From Trichobilharzia regenti (taxonomy: Eukaryota; Platyhelminthes; Trematoda; Strigeidida; Schistosomatidae), in the NCBI GenBank assembly GCA_944472135.2, contig OX235267.1, forward strand, positions 18,273,452-18,337,451: 64,000 nt of DNA, given 5' to 3'. Below, in pieces: positions 1 to 10,085 of this stretch (the first letter of the stretch is position 1; every line of letters starts with the position of its first letter). The translations under genes were made by a program, and so were the position numbers. Under the pieces are notes generated by a model. The model was given only the letters and a program-made list of their open reading frames with translations, was not told where the DNA came from and did not search any database.

Positions 1-1465
1 TTTTGCCTCGAAATTTAAAGATAGTGGATGTGAGGCATAAGTGAATCCCTAAAATAATTTGTTCAATGGGCAGCTTCGTCCTATGATTCAGTTCAGGATC
101 CTCAGTTAGTTCTTTTTTAACTGCTTCTAAAGCCATATTGACTGGTATATTAGTATAAAGACTAGTTATATCAAAACTAACCATTGTTTCATCCTTCGCT
201 TGTTGAATGTCATTTATTTTATTCTTCATCTCATATGAATTAGTTAGTCTGGAATTTGAACGATTTCTAAGGGGACAAAATATTAGAGCTAAGTGTTTTG
301 ATAACTCATAATTGGGGGTATTTCTAAGATCTACTATTGGTCTTATGGGGTGGCCTGGCTTATGTATTTTAATAGTACCATATATTCTACTAGCATTATT
401 AGTTTTAGGCATTAAATTAAACCATTTAGACTCACCTAGCGACGGCTTCATTTTGCGCACCGGTTCTGCTGTAGATTTCTTAACCTTATTCATCATTGTA
501 TCTACAGGCTTCCTCATTTCTTCATATGGATCCGTCTGAATATGTTCAGTAACTTTTTTGATATGGTCAGATTTATTCAGAACCATGGTGGCGTTTCCTT
601 TGTCAGCTTTAGCGATGACAATATTTTTATCCTGTTTCAGACTAATTAAAGCTTCTCTCTCCAATTTTGTTAAGTTTGATTTTGCTTTCTTTTGATTTTT
701 CAGGGTTAATGCACATTGTGATCTGACCTCTTCTTCTGTTGTCTTACCTATTGAACCTAGTGCTACTTCTATGTGAGGAATAACATCCTCTGGTTTTTAT
801 TTATTAACTGTTACGTTGAAATTTAACCATTTCTCAAGTACTTTTATCTCAATAGAGCTTAGTTCTCTTGATGAGAGGTTGATCCCCCATTTTGTTCTGT
901 TCATAGAGGATGAAGTGCTGACATCAGTTTCATTTGTTGTGTTCTTTCCTTCAATTAGTTTGTTGAATTTTTTGATTTGTGTGGTTTTTGATTTTCTTAC
1001 GGCTGATTCTCTAGCTTTTTTGGATGTTTCAACAACGATTGCATAGTCTTTGTCATTGACCATACATTTGAGTTTTTGTTTGAGTTTTTCGATTTCGTTT
1101 CGAATATTAATTAGTTTCACAGTAATTCAATGTAGTTCTTCTCTTAGACATAATCTACTGAGATGTTCAGCTGCTGATGATATTTCCTTTGAAGTAATTG
1201 GAGTGCGTATGCGTAAATATTTTGGAATTATATGACATTTTAAACATCGTCTATTAAAAATCCGATGGTTTGTGAATCTTGCTTCTGTTTTAGAAAGTCG
1301 TGTGAGTTTATTGATAAGCTTCCCGGTAGGAAGACCATATGTATTAATGATATAAGTATAAAACTTGGGGACTGTGGTAGAGTATAAGTCCATTATGGAT
1401 AAGATTTTATTTCGATAAATCACACACTCTTGCACAGTTATATTAACTGATGACGTTTCGAGCAC
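1..1465 (-). pseudogene. Penelope-like element (PLE) reverse transcriptase, N-terminal half, broken
   Basis: Reading leftward from 1465, translated pieces show the usual PLE order: a basic N-terminal region (1465-1127 and 1120-797, with NLSSRELSSIEIKVLEKWLN), then a lysine-rich KADKGNATMVLN-type motif near 600-550, a KIHKPG motif near 370-340 and the RT motif SFDITSLYTNIP near 190-150. The element runs off the left edge, so the catalytic loop and any GIY-YIG domain are not visible. A single in-frame TGA at 1127-1129 separates the first two pieces and further frame changes occur around 700-800. PLE proteins combine a telomerase-like RT with, in most families, a C-terminal GIY-YIG endonuclease. 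This copy cannot make a whole protein. Confidence 0.85.
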
Positions 1466-1671
1466 AAACTATTGCTCATAATCATATCAAGCAACTCACA
1501 AAAATTTTTTCTTTCATTTATATACATGGGTGTGTGTGAGAGTTAGTTGATATGATTATGAGCAATAGTTTGTGCTCGAAACGTCATCAGTTAATATAAA
1601 GGTGCAAGAATGTGTCATTCATCGAAATAAAATCTTATCCATAATGGACATAAACTCTACCACAGTCCCCA
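1366..1671. repeat. Inverted PLE 5' ends (125-bp arms)
   Basis: The first ~125 bp of the minus-strand PLE (1366-1490) recur in opposite orientation at 1547-1671, with a 56-bp spacer. Both arms contain the block gctcgaaacgtcatcagtta followed by the start of the PLE reading frame (METSS..VYRNKILSIM-like). They differ at several positions, so this is not a fresh palindrome. The right arm stops at the LTR starting at 1672. Head-to-head or inverted pseudo-LTRs are a known habit of PLEs. Confidence 0.8.
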
Positions 1672-2045
1672 TGTCAATGTAGTTGAAGATTGAACGATCA
1701 ATTCCTGGTTGTTTGCTCAAAACCAACTTCCCCAATTTTCGCGGAGGCATCAATACGACAGTCATCGTCTCATCGGTCGCTGTTCAGAAAGAAGTCAGCA
1801 GTAAACCGTCACAAGTAATATTGTGATTTATTATTGTAATTGTATTATTGTAATATTTGTTCACAGACCTAGTAAAAACACTATTTTTATATGTTGGTGT
1901 AACAATAGCGAATCCTCGAGTCACCAATTGGTGTTTTGGTTTTTTCGTCCGTTATTACCAAGCGTTTCTGAGAAACTTCAAGGAACAGCATGAGTCCCAG
2001 CGTAGCAAGAGCTGGGCATTAACGGTTTAGGAGACGTGACTGACA
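1672..2045 (+). repeat. BEL LTR (5' LTR of the plus-strand fragment)
   Basis: Begins TGTCAATGTAG and ends GTGACTGACA, matching in reverse complement the LTRs at 2620-2976 and 8999-9356 apart from scattered substitutions and small indels. It is slightly longer than those (374 versus 357-358 bp). The internal leader (gtttctgacgatag) follows directly. Confidence 0.85.
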
Positions 2046-2190
2046 GTTTCTGACGATAGAAACAGATTCTGGCGGATTCAAACAGTTGGTGAAAGTTTGG
2101 ATAGTCACCGTTCATCTTTCCTGGTGTCAGTCAAGTCCTCTTTGAACAAGCAATATCTGGAACGTTTTTGGAATTTGGTCAAGTTCAACA

Positions 2191-2619
2191 ATGCCTGGGT
2201 CAAAGAAGGGACAGAGTGTCTTGGATGCAAACAGGAAAGTAAGTCATGGTGACTTGTCTGTTAATTGTAACGATGTGTCTGATGTTAAGCATGACATGGT
2301 TGATGTTACTGTTTCGGCGTTCAGGGATAATAGGAACATCAAACTCCCTAAATTTGAACCACGGTGTTTTGATGGAAACCCGGCTGATTATTTACAATTT
2401 GTAAAGGAGTTTGAGATCATGTTGAGTAGTTTTTTATTAAGTGATGAATTGAAGTTAATGTATTTGATGAGGTATTGCACTGGAATTGCTGCAGGAGCTA
2501 TACAGTGCTGTAAGCTCATGCCCCCTAATGAGGGATATGCTGAGGCTATGAGCATATTACGTCAAAGGTTTGGAAGAACTTCAATGATTGTAAGGAACGT
2601 ATACGAAGCTGTCAAAGGT
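2191..2619 (+). pseudogene. BEL gag, N-terminal 143 codons, truncated
   Basis: The frame opens with MPGSKKGQSVLDANRK and matches residues 1-143 of the complete element's gag-pol almost exactly (for example VSAF for VSPF, and GIAAGAIQ for GDASRAIQ). It is cut at YEAVKG by the LTR terminus at 2620, after which the frame reads eight LTR-derived residues and stops at 2646. No zinc knuckle, protease or polymerase remains. The close match suggests it is a sibling of the neighbouring minus-strand element. Confidence 0.9.
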
Positions 2620-2976
2620 TGTCAGTCACGTCTCATAAACCGTTAATGCCCAGCTCTCGCTACGCTCGGGCCCACGCTGTTCTTCGAAGATTTCAGAAAC
2701 GCTTAGTTATAACGGACAAAAAACCAAAACACCGATCTGCCGTTTGATATTTCTTTATTGTTACACCAACATATAAAAAGAATAAGCGAACTAAGGTCTG
2801 AAAACAAATATTACAATAAAAAATCATTGTATTATTTCTGACGATGTTTCACTCTTCTTTCTGAACAGCGACCGATGAGACGATGACTGTCGTATTGATG
2901 CCTCCGCGAAAATTGGGGAAGTTGATTTTAAGCAAACAACCAAGAATTGATCGTTCAATCTTCAACTCCATTGACA
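2620..2976 (-). repeat. 3' LTR of complete BEL element
   Basis: 357 bp; plus-strand sequence starts TGTCAGTCACG and ends CCATTGACA. It is about 98-99% identical by eye to 8999-9356; the differences are single substitutions or one-base indels near the start, in the A-runs and near gtatta(t/c)ttctg. It abuts a truncated plus-strand gag of the same family at 2619. Confidence 0.92.
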
Positions 2977-3942
2977 CTCCCCGGCAAAAAGGGATCCAAC
3001 CCTTTTTTCCTTCACGACCAATGCACGTTGACTTGGATGCCATTGCGAGAACCTGGGTCACACGGACAGAGCTGAAATGGAAAACAAACAGAAAAGCCAA
3101 CACACCACAAGCATACTCACAGCACAATCTCACACATCAATGACGACCTGCGCCTCCAGACAGAGACCTCCTCTTGACATCTTGCAACACAATCGCCGCT
3201 TGCTAGAATGACTCTTGCAGAATGCAACGTGACCATAGCACCACCTCACGATACTCTACGCACATCCTCGTATCTACTCACTACCAATTACCACTGCAAT
3301 CGCTGGTCACTCATTCTGCCTCAGTTCTAATAGCGGTGACGCATGCGAGCCTCAGTCGTTTACACTCTTTCTCCCCGGCGTGTCGGACCGCAGCTAACAA
3401 TTATCTCCGTGTGCATTTCATTCTCAGCAATAGCCTAGCCTCCCAGGCGTATACGACCCATCTGCTGTCCTTAACATCAATCAATTCATTCACGGATGTA
3501 GAAGACTCGAAACAACTTCAGAAGTAATCACGACGAAAATTTTAACAAAATTATGCAATAAAAACAAGGTACGAAAACAACGAGTAAACACAATGAATCC
3601 AAATAACCACCAATTGATATGACACACCACACGTATATACAAACAGTACAAACAAACTCGCATTTCATGTCTTGATGGAATTCCTTTGAAGAATTGCAGG
3701 ACTTACACCAGTACGCCTACAAACCTTCACAGGTTGACCATTGTAAGTTGTGGAATGTCCGGACACAAACAGAATTACCAAACCAACAGCTAGATGACAG
3801 ATGATATCAATTCAGTATATACAATATGAACATATGTACAAAATCACACACCGAGCACATTAGACTGCTCATTGATGCGCTACCCTTTGAAGAATTGTAG
3901 GACTTACAGCAGTACGCCTACAACCCTTCTCAGGTTGACGCT
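2977..3942 (-). other. Long 3' noncoding region of BEL element
   Basis: Nearly 1 kb separates the gag-pol stop from the 3' LTR with no convincing frame. The region is conserved in the decayed plus-strand BEL (about 18555-19487), so it is part of the element and not a later insertion. It contains a direct repeat of about 50 bp (around 3685-3735 and 3888-3940, core gtacgcctacaa) spaced about 200 bp apart. Role unknown; a structured RNA or packaging or 3'-end signal is possible but unproven. Confidence 0.7.
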
Positions 3943-6900
3943 CTAGGTTGGAAAATCATCTAGTGTTTCATCCTCCGACTCTCTACTCTCAGCACCTTCC
4001 AGGAGACACAGTTTTCTGATATCTCGCACCAACATGCCACAACTAGTTCTCACCTCAACCGTCCTCACCAATCCATCACCACTACAGATCAGCCTTACTA
4101 CCACTCCCAAAGGCCACCTACCTGTGGCACATTTATCTGCTACTAATACTATGTCACCAACCTTTAAGTTTCGGCACAACTTTTTCCACTTGTCCCTGGT
4201 CTGCAATGTTAGAACATACTCCTTTAACCATCTTTTCCAAAATATATCTTTCATGTGCCTGGCTTGTTTCCATCTTTTAATCGTAGGTATTCCTTCCCCG
4301 CTTGCGTCCTCTATGCCAGGGTTGCCTCTCAATAACAATAATTTATTTGGGGTTAACACATCAAAATCCTTGACGTCGTCCCTCACAGGTGATAACGGCC
4401 GGTCATTTAATATTCGTTCAGCTTCACAAAAAAATGTCTCCAGCGTTTCGTCATTCAAACTCTGGTTTTTAATTATGGAGCTTAAAATACGCTTGATAAT
4501 TCCTATAAGTCTTTCCCATAGCCCACCTCTATGGCTGGCATGTGGTGGATTGAAGTGCCACTCGATGTTCCTTTTCAGTAACTCTTCCTGAACTCTCGTT
4601 TGAGGACCTTCGAAGTATTCTTTAAGCTCGGCGTGACAGCCAACAAAATTAGTCCCTCTGTCGCTGAACATCATCTTCGGTACACCCCGGCGATTTATAA
4701 ATCTATGTAATGCTAGCACGAATGAATCAGTAGTTAGCGTATGAACCATCTCAATATGCACAGCTCTCATTTTCAAACAGGTGAATAAACAGCCATATCT
4801 TTTACATAGGGTTCTGCCTCTCTTCACTACAAAAGGTCCGAACAAATCCACCCCAACGTACTCAAATGGATAATTCCCTTCAGAAGCTTGCCACGCTGGG
4901 AGTGGTGCCATTATCTGCTGTACTGGACGAGCATTTCGGAGTTTACATTCCATGCACTTATCAATTATTTTACGGACAGCAGTACCTCCCTTCACTATCC
5001 AGAACTTACATCGAATACTTGATAGTACTTGCGAAGTACCCAAATGACCTTCAAGAACATGGTAGTGTCTTATAATGAGATCAGTGACTGGATGGTAGCA
5101 AGGTAATAAAGCCGGATGACGGGTCTCATATGACGATTCTAACATTTGTAGACGTCCACCAACTCTAGCGATCCCTTCGGAAACTATCGGAGATAATCTA
5201 TCTAACCGCACCTTGAAATCTGCGAAATCGGGACTATCCTCCTTGGTAATCTCACCCCACGCTTCCCACTGAGCAGCCCTCAAAATCGCTAACTCTGCAT
5301 TTCTAATATCTTCGACTCTCAAAGGCCCCACATTCATATTTTCGTATCCCGCAAGATGCATGACCTTTAAATACGTAACATATCGTGTCAACCACGCAAC
5401 CGCTTTCAGTAGTTTGTACCAAGAAGAATAATATTTAAAAAGTGGATGTAAACCTGAATGTCTTTCTTGAGTAGATGTTAAACTGACACTTGTCTTCAAC
5501 TCCAAGGCACACTCGTTTATCGGTGGTTCATCTTCTCTACGAGGCCACATACTATCAGCCCTTAGCAAGAACTCTGGACCTTTCCACCACTTATTTTTAA
5601 CCACATTCATATCAATAACTCCTCGCGATGCTAGATCAGCTGGATTTTTTCCAGACGGTACGTACCTCCACTGCTCAACAGTTGTTAGTTCACGAATTTG
5701 AGATACTCTGTTAGCTACAAAACATGCATATCTTGCTGACTCGTTGCGTATATAATATATCACAGACATCGAATCAGTCCAAAACGTTACGGGATGCTTG
5801 GGGTAATCCAACTCTTTACACACTGTTGTGAATAACTGCGCAGCTAGTAAGGCGGCATTAAGTTCTAATCTCGGAATCGAAACCGTCTTTAGAGGTGCAA
5901 CTCTGGATTTACCCATCACCAGGCTAACATCTATATCATTCCTTAAGGTGGTTCTGATGTATACGGCTGCACCAAATCCAACCTCAGAGGCATCAGAAAA
6001 AACATGGAAGTCAATTATATCATGATTTCTCGACGGCTTAAGTGGACGTGAGACGGAATGTAGATTCAGCATTCTTAAACTGTTAACCCACCCCTTCCAC
6101 TCTTCTCTCTGCCTCTCACTTAATGGTTCATCCCACTGTAACCCTTTCCTGCATGTCTCTTGAAATAACCTCCTAGCCGGAAGTAGATAAGGTGCTACTA
6201 ATCCAAGTGGGTCAAACACGGACGACAACACAGAGAGCACACCTCTCCGAGTAACTGGCTTATCAATATCACCAACACTAAATCCAAAGGTATCAGAGTT
6301 CACATCCCATCGCATACCTAATGTGCGTTCAACTGGTAGAGTATCAACAGGCAAATCTCGTACGGTAGGTGCTCTGTCTTCTGGATCTATATGCTTCAAA
6401 ACGTCTAGGCTGTTCGAGACCCACTTAGTTAGACGAAAGCCGGCCTTAGCTAACACTTCAGTGATGCTTGTTGCAAATCTAACTGCAGACTTATCATCAT
6501 CGAAGGAGGCTAAACAATCATCCACGTAGAAGCAACAATCTATGACGTCCAGCAAATCATTAGAACCAAATGTGGACACTGCCTTTCGTAGAGCAAAATT
6601 AGCACAAAATGGGGAGGATGTGGCACCAAATGGATGCACTGTCATCCTATATTCTGACACCTTACCACAAGGACCGTCATCAAACCACAAAAACCTCAAG
6701 TGATCTCTGTCACTCTCTGGCACCTTCACCTGAAGGAACATTTCCTCAATATCCGCCGCGACAGCAACTGTAAACTTTCTGAATCTCAATAGCAGTCCCA
6801 CTAATGAGCTCACGCAATCTGGGCCACTATACAGATTATCATTTAAAGAGACTCCTTCGTGTTTCGCAGAACAATCAAACACCACACGGAGTTTACCTGG

Positions 6901-8853
6901 CTTCCTCGGGTTAAAGACGGGATGATGGGGCAAATACCACTTCCCTGGCTCACTTTGATCAACTAGTCTTTCAACGTAACCCTTCACTATATGTTTATCG
7001 ACGACTTCCTTATATTTGGACCAGAGTTCTGCATCTGACAGGAATTTCTTCTGTAAACCCATTAGTCTCTTAAGAGCAACTTTCCTATTACAAACCAACT
7101 GTCTATCTTTGAATCTCCATGGTAGGCCAACGCTGAAACGCCCGTTTTCGTATTTACAAGAGTCCTCGGCTATTTTAACTGCTTTCAAGTCTTCTACAGA
7201 ACGACCTTTCCCTGGGACACCGCAGTCACAAAACTCCTTGTCATACATATTTTTAATCATAGTTTCTAGTTTGTCCCCATCGTTTGTAACTAATGATGAT
7301 ATGTGGACTATGGGTATAGGTCCTCTCACTGTCCATCCCAGTGGTGTTTTTGTCGCAAACAGATCATCTCTACCTCCAAATCTCTCTTCTAATACCTTGT
7401 GAGCTTCTGGCACACTACATCCAATGAGTACTCTCACTCTTCCATCTTGCAATGTTGGAAGAGGTATGTCACACAGGTATGGCTTACCGACAACCGTTTC
7501 ACGACTAGGTACTATAGCTTCGCCAAGTTTCATACTGGAGGTAGTGTAAGCAGTATCCACTTCCACGGTCTCCCCAGTAGCCAAGGATTCTAACTGAAAT
7601 GACACTCGCTCACATACTACTGTTTTCGCAGAATTGAAAGTATTTACAACCAAGGGTTGCTTTGGGCCTTTAATACCCAAGCAACCAGCCAGTTCAGCAT
7701 CTATCAATGTAACGTCTGAACCATTATCCAACAATGCATAAGTCTCTACTGAAGATTTCGGTCCTTTCACCTTAACTGGTAATACCCCTAAGAAAACTTG
7801 TGGGATGTCAAGGGGTCTAGAGATACTATTACAATTAACCGAACTCCCAGGTTCGTTCACTGTTCTCAGAAGTGGGTGCATATCCGTTAAACCACTACTT
7901 CCTTTATTTGTCGCCTTACAATTCCACTTTGTATGCCCAATCTTTAAACAACTGAAACACAGCCGCTTCTGCTTTGCCATTTTTAACCTTTCTACGGGTG
8001 ACATAGCGATAAAGCGATTACAATCACTCAATTGATGCATGTTATGGCAGACAATACACTCATCCTTTCTCGTTGTGTCTTGAGACTTCACCACAAATGC
8101 CTTCCTTATATTCACTGGTTCCTTAGGTTCTACCTTAGAATGCAAAATGCTGGCGAATTTGCCCATCGCCTGGTTGACACTGTCCTTCACCAGTCTAAGA
8201 ATATCATCGAACCTTGGCTCGATACCCTCCTCCTCTATACGAGAGCTTATTTTTACCCATTTCCTTTGCAGCCGCGTAGGTAGGCGTCTTGCAATTACCT
8301 CTAGGACTGAGCTGGAGTTGAGGTCACTCATGAAATTCATAGAAATCAAGGTATTCTTGTAAGTCATAAGATTGTCTAAAAACTCAGTGAGTGCCTTGGA
8401 GTCATCTTGAAGTTGACTGCCATTACCTTTGACAGCTTCGTATACGTTCCTTACAATCATCGAAGGTCTTCCAAACCTTTGACGTAATATGCTCATAGCC
8501 TCAGCGTATCCCTCATTAGGGGGCATGAGCTTACAGCACTGTATAGCTCTTGAAGCATCTCCAGTGCAATACCTCATCAAATACATCAATTTCAATTCAT
8601 CACTTAATAAAAAACTACTCAGCATGATCTCAAACTCCTTTACAAATTGTAAATAATCGGCCGGGTTTCCATCAAAACACCGTGGTTCAAATTTAGGGAG
8701 TTTGATGTTCCTATTATCCCTGAACGGCGAAACAGTAACATCAACCATGTCATGCTTAACATCAGACACATCGTTACAATTAACAGACAAGTCACCATGA
8801 CTTACTTTCCTGTTTGCATCCAAGACACTCTGTCCCTTCTTTGACCCAGGCAT
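3943..8853 (-). CDS. BEL/Pao gag-pol polyprotein, 1636 residues, intact
   Basis: One uninterrupted frame. Gag occupies roughly residues 45-240 (KFEPRCFDGNPADYLQF region); two zinc knuckles follow, C266-C278 and a CCHC at 299-312 (CFSCLKIGHTKWNC). The aspartic protease motif is LLDNGSDVTLID at 374-385 (DNG rather than DSG or DTG). The reverse transcriptase carries FYVDD at 775-779. RNase H shows VFSDAS (951-956), RLELNA (995-1000) and TDSMS (1026-1030). The integrase has an HHCC finger (H1263/H1265, H1270, C1300, C1303) and a DDE core with D1336 (GVDLFGP), D1398 (FSDRG) and E1447 (GLWERL), then the usual BEL C-terminal domain ending LVRDIRKLCLLE. The start at 8853 is chosen because the same MPGSKKGQ start is conserved in the 2191 copy. 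Length and domain order are normal for the family. The protein would copy and integrate the element via virus-like particles. No frameshift separates gag and pol. Confidence 0.95.
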   Translation of the reverse strand: MPGSKKGQSVLDANRKVSHGDLSVNCNDVSDVKHDMVDVTVSPFRDNRNIKLPKFEPRCFDGNPADYLQFVKEFEIMLSSFLLSDELKLMYLMRYCTGDASRAIQCCKLMPPNEGYAEAMSILRQRFGRPSMIVRNVYEAVKGNGSQLQDDSKALTEFLDNLMTYKNTLISMNFMSDLNSSSVLEVIARRLPTRLQRKWVKISSRIEEEGIEPRFDDILRLVKDSVNQAMGKFASILHSKVEPKEPVNIRKAFVVKSQDTTRKDECIVCHNMHQLSDCNRFIAMSPVERLKMAKQKRLCFSCLKIGHTKWNCKATNKGSSGLTDMHPLLRTVNEPGSSVNCNSISRPLDIPQVFLGVLPVKVKGPKSSVETYALLDNGSDVTLIDAELAGCLGIKGPKQPLVVNTFNSAKTVVCERVSFQLESLATGETVEVDTAYTTSSMKLGEAIVPSRETVVGKPYLCDIPLPTLQDGRVRVLIGCSVPEAHKVLEERFGGRDDLFATKTPLGWTVRGPIPIVHISSLVTNDGDKLETMIKNMYDKEFCDCGVPGKGRSVEDLKAVKIAEDSCKYENGRFSVGLPWRFKDRQLVCNRKVALKRLMGLQKKFLSDAELWSKYKEVVDKHIVKGYVERLVDQSEPGKWYLPHHPVFNPRKPGKLRVVFDCSAKHEGVSLNDNLYSGPDCVSSLVGLLLRFRKFTVAVAADIEEMFLQVKVPESDRDHLRFLWFDDGPCGKVSEYRMTVHPFGATSSPFCANFALRKAVSTFGSNDLLDVIDCCFYVDDCLASFDDDKSAVRFATSITEVLAKAGFRLTKWVSNSLDVLKHIDPEDRAPTVRDLPVDTLPVERTLGMRWDVNSDTFGFSVGDIDKPVTRRGVLSVLSSVFDPLGLVAPYLLPARRLFQETCRKGLQWDEPLSERQREEWKGWVNSLRMLNLHSVSRPLKPSRNHDIIDFHVFSDASEVGFGAAVYIRTTLRNDIDVSLVMGKSRVAPLKTVSIPRLELNAALLAAQLFTTVCKELDYPKHPVTFWTDSMSVIYYIRNESARYACFVANRVSQIRELTTVEQWRYVPSGKNPADLASRGVIDMNVVKNKWWKGPEFLLRADSMWPRREDEPPINECALELKTSVSLTSTQERHSGLHPLFKYYSSWYKLLKAVAWLTRYVTYLKVMHLAGYENMNVGPLRVEDIRNAELAILRAAQWEAWGEITKEDSPDFADFKVRLDRLSPIVSEGIARVGGRLQMLESSYETRHPALLPCYHPVTDLIIRHYHVLEGHLGTSQVLSSIRCKFWIVKGGTAVRKIIDKCMECKLRNARPVQQIMAPLPAWQASEGNYPFEYVGVDLFGPFVVKRGRTLCKRYGCLFTCLKMRAVHIEMVHTLTTDSFVLALHRFINRRGVPKMMFSDRGTNFVGCHAELKEYFEGPQTRVQEELLKRNIEWHFNPPHASHRGGLWERLIGIIKRILSSIIKNQSLNDETLETFFCEAERILNDRPLSPVRDDVKDFDVLTPNKLLLLRGNPGIEDASGEGIPTIKRWKQARHMKDIFWKRWLKEYVLTLQTRDKWKKLCRNLKVGDIVLVADKCATGRWPLGVVVRLICSGDGLVRTVEVRTSCGMLVRDIRKLCLLEGAESRESEDETLDDFPT

Positions 8854-8998
8854 TGTTGAACTTGACCCAATTCCAAAAACGTTCCAGATATTGCTTGTTC
8901 AAAGAGGACTTGACCGGCACCAGGAAAGATGAACGGTGACTATCCAAACTTTCACCAACTGTTTGAATCCGCCAGAATCTGTTTCTATCGTCAGAAAC

Positions 8999-9356
8999 TG
9001 TCAATCACGTCTCATAAACCGTTAATGCCCAGCTCTCGCTACGCTCGGGCCCACGCTGTTCTTCGAAGATTTCAGAAACGCTTAGTTATAACGGACGAAA
9101 AAACCAAAACACCGATCTGCCGTTTGATATTTCTTTATTGTTACACCAACATATAAAAGGAATAAGCGAACTAAGGTCTGAAAACAAATATTACAATAAT
9201 AAATCATTGTATTACTTCTGACGATGTTTCACTCTTCTTTCTGAACAGCGACCGATGAGACGATGACTGTCGTATTGATGCCTCCGCGAAAATTGGGGAA
9301 GTTGATTTTAAGCAAACAACCAAGAATTGATCGTTCAATCTTCAACTCCATTGACA
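8999..9356 (-). repeat. 5' LTR of complete BEL element
   Basis: 358 bp, partner of the LTR at 2620-2976. It should carry the promoter for the minus-strand transcript. Immediately inside it (minus strand) lies gtttctgacgatagaaacag, the expected site of the tRNA primer-binding sequence; I could not assign the tRNA. The outer flank is a gag gene of a different BEL family. Confidence 0.92.
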
Positions 9357-9612
9357 TATGTTTATATGAGAATACACATTATTATTATTAGTTGTCCTAT
9401 AGTTCTACCAGAATTAAAGTCTGAAACATAGTTCATCTGCTTTGACGTTCGCTCGCAGGCTTGCATCTCGTCAGATAATTCTCTTAATAATGCTGCATCA
9501 GAAATTCCAGGAGTTTCTCTATGAAAGTCTGGGCCACAACATGCTTTTGCCCAAATGCTTCTTCTAATCGTTCTAAGGCTTTATAATAACCTCCCTGTGG
9601 CTCTAACAAAGC

Positions 9613-10047
9613 TCAGTGTTTGAATACATCTTTTGCTTCTCCCTCACAGTAGTGGATTAAGTAATTTAGCTTGATTCGGTATCCTGTGGCACCATTATCC
9701 ACCAAGTCTTCAAAATTCTTTATAAAATTGCAATAATTTACAGGATTACCGCCAAACTTAATAATCTCTCTCTTAAGCATGTCCAGAAACTTGGAAATGG
9801 CTCTGGAGAACTCATCGTTGAGAGATATAGCGAATATGTGGGAAACAGATGACTTGTAAGGCGACTTATTATGATCTGAACATTCACGGCTAGCTTGTCG
9901 TGATCTTTTTAATTCAATTTCTTTCTCTACTTGGGCTATACGCATTTTCATTAGCTCCAACTCTACCATATAGTGTGATTTATACTCCTTGCTTCCAGGG
10001 GTATCAATCTCACCACACTTTTCTGAATGAGGAGCTAACGTTGGCAT
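9613..10047 (-). pseudogene. BEL-type gag of second family, truncated
   Basis: 144 codons. The N-terminal part is charged and probably coiled coil (ELMKMRIAQVEKEIELKRSR). It is followed by the BEL gag core FGGNPVNYCNFIKNFEDLVD and LNYLIHYCEGEAKDVF, which aligns with FDGNPADYLQFVKEFEIML and LMYLMRYCTGDASRAI of the complete element. A stop follows KDVFKH, but in-frame gag-like residues (ALLEPQGGYYKALERLEEAF) continue after it, so a single nonsense change plus truncation has killed it. Confidence 0.8.
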
Positions 10048-10085
10048 AGTCTCATATTTTTCGTCTGCCTTACTGTTCGAAACTT

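Larger units (their letters stand above)
1672..2619 (+). mobile_element. BEL/Pao LTR element fragment, plus strand
   Basis: A 374-bp LTR (1672-2045, TGTCAATG...CTGACA) is followed by the same leader and gag start that lie at the right end of the complete minus-strand element. Homology stops exactly at 2619, where the terminal TGTCAG of the minus-strand 3' LTR begins. The fragment was itself inserted into PLE sequence (ccacagtcccca just upstream). Nothing downstream of gag codon ~143 remains on this strand. Confidence 0.85.
2620..9356 (-). mobile_element. Complete BEL/Pao LTR retrotransposon
   Basis: A 6.74-kb element on the minus strand. It has a 5' LTR (8999-9356), a leader (8854-8998), one gag-pol frame (8853-3943), a long 3' noncoding region (3942-2977) and a 3' LTR (2976-2620). 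A purine-rich ccggggag precedes the 3' LTR. The LTRs differ at only about five or six positions of 357, implying recent insertion. There is no env-like frame. The flanking five bases differ (AAGGT at left, TATGT at right), so no target-site duplication is visible. All domains expected for an autonomous element are present, making it the only apparently functional element in the window. Confidence 0.93.

Noticed and set aside
312..539. 75-codon hydrophobic plus-strand frame, and the similar one at 28478-28708
   Set aside because: Both are antisense to PLE RT coding sequence; recurrence reflects the element, not a membrane protein gene.
4034..4591. 185-codon plus-strand frame
   Set aside because: Antisense shadow of the BEL integrase end; same for other plus frames inside 3943-8853.
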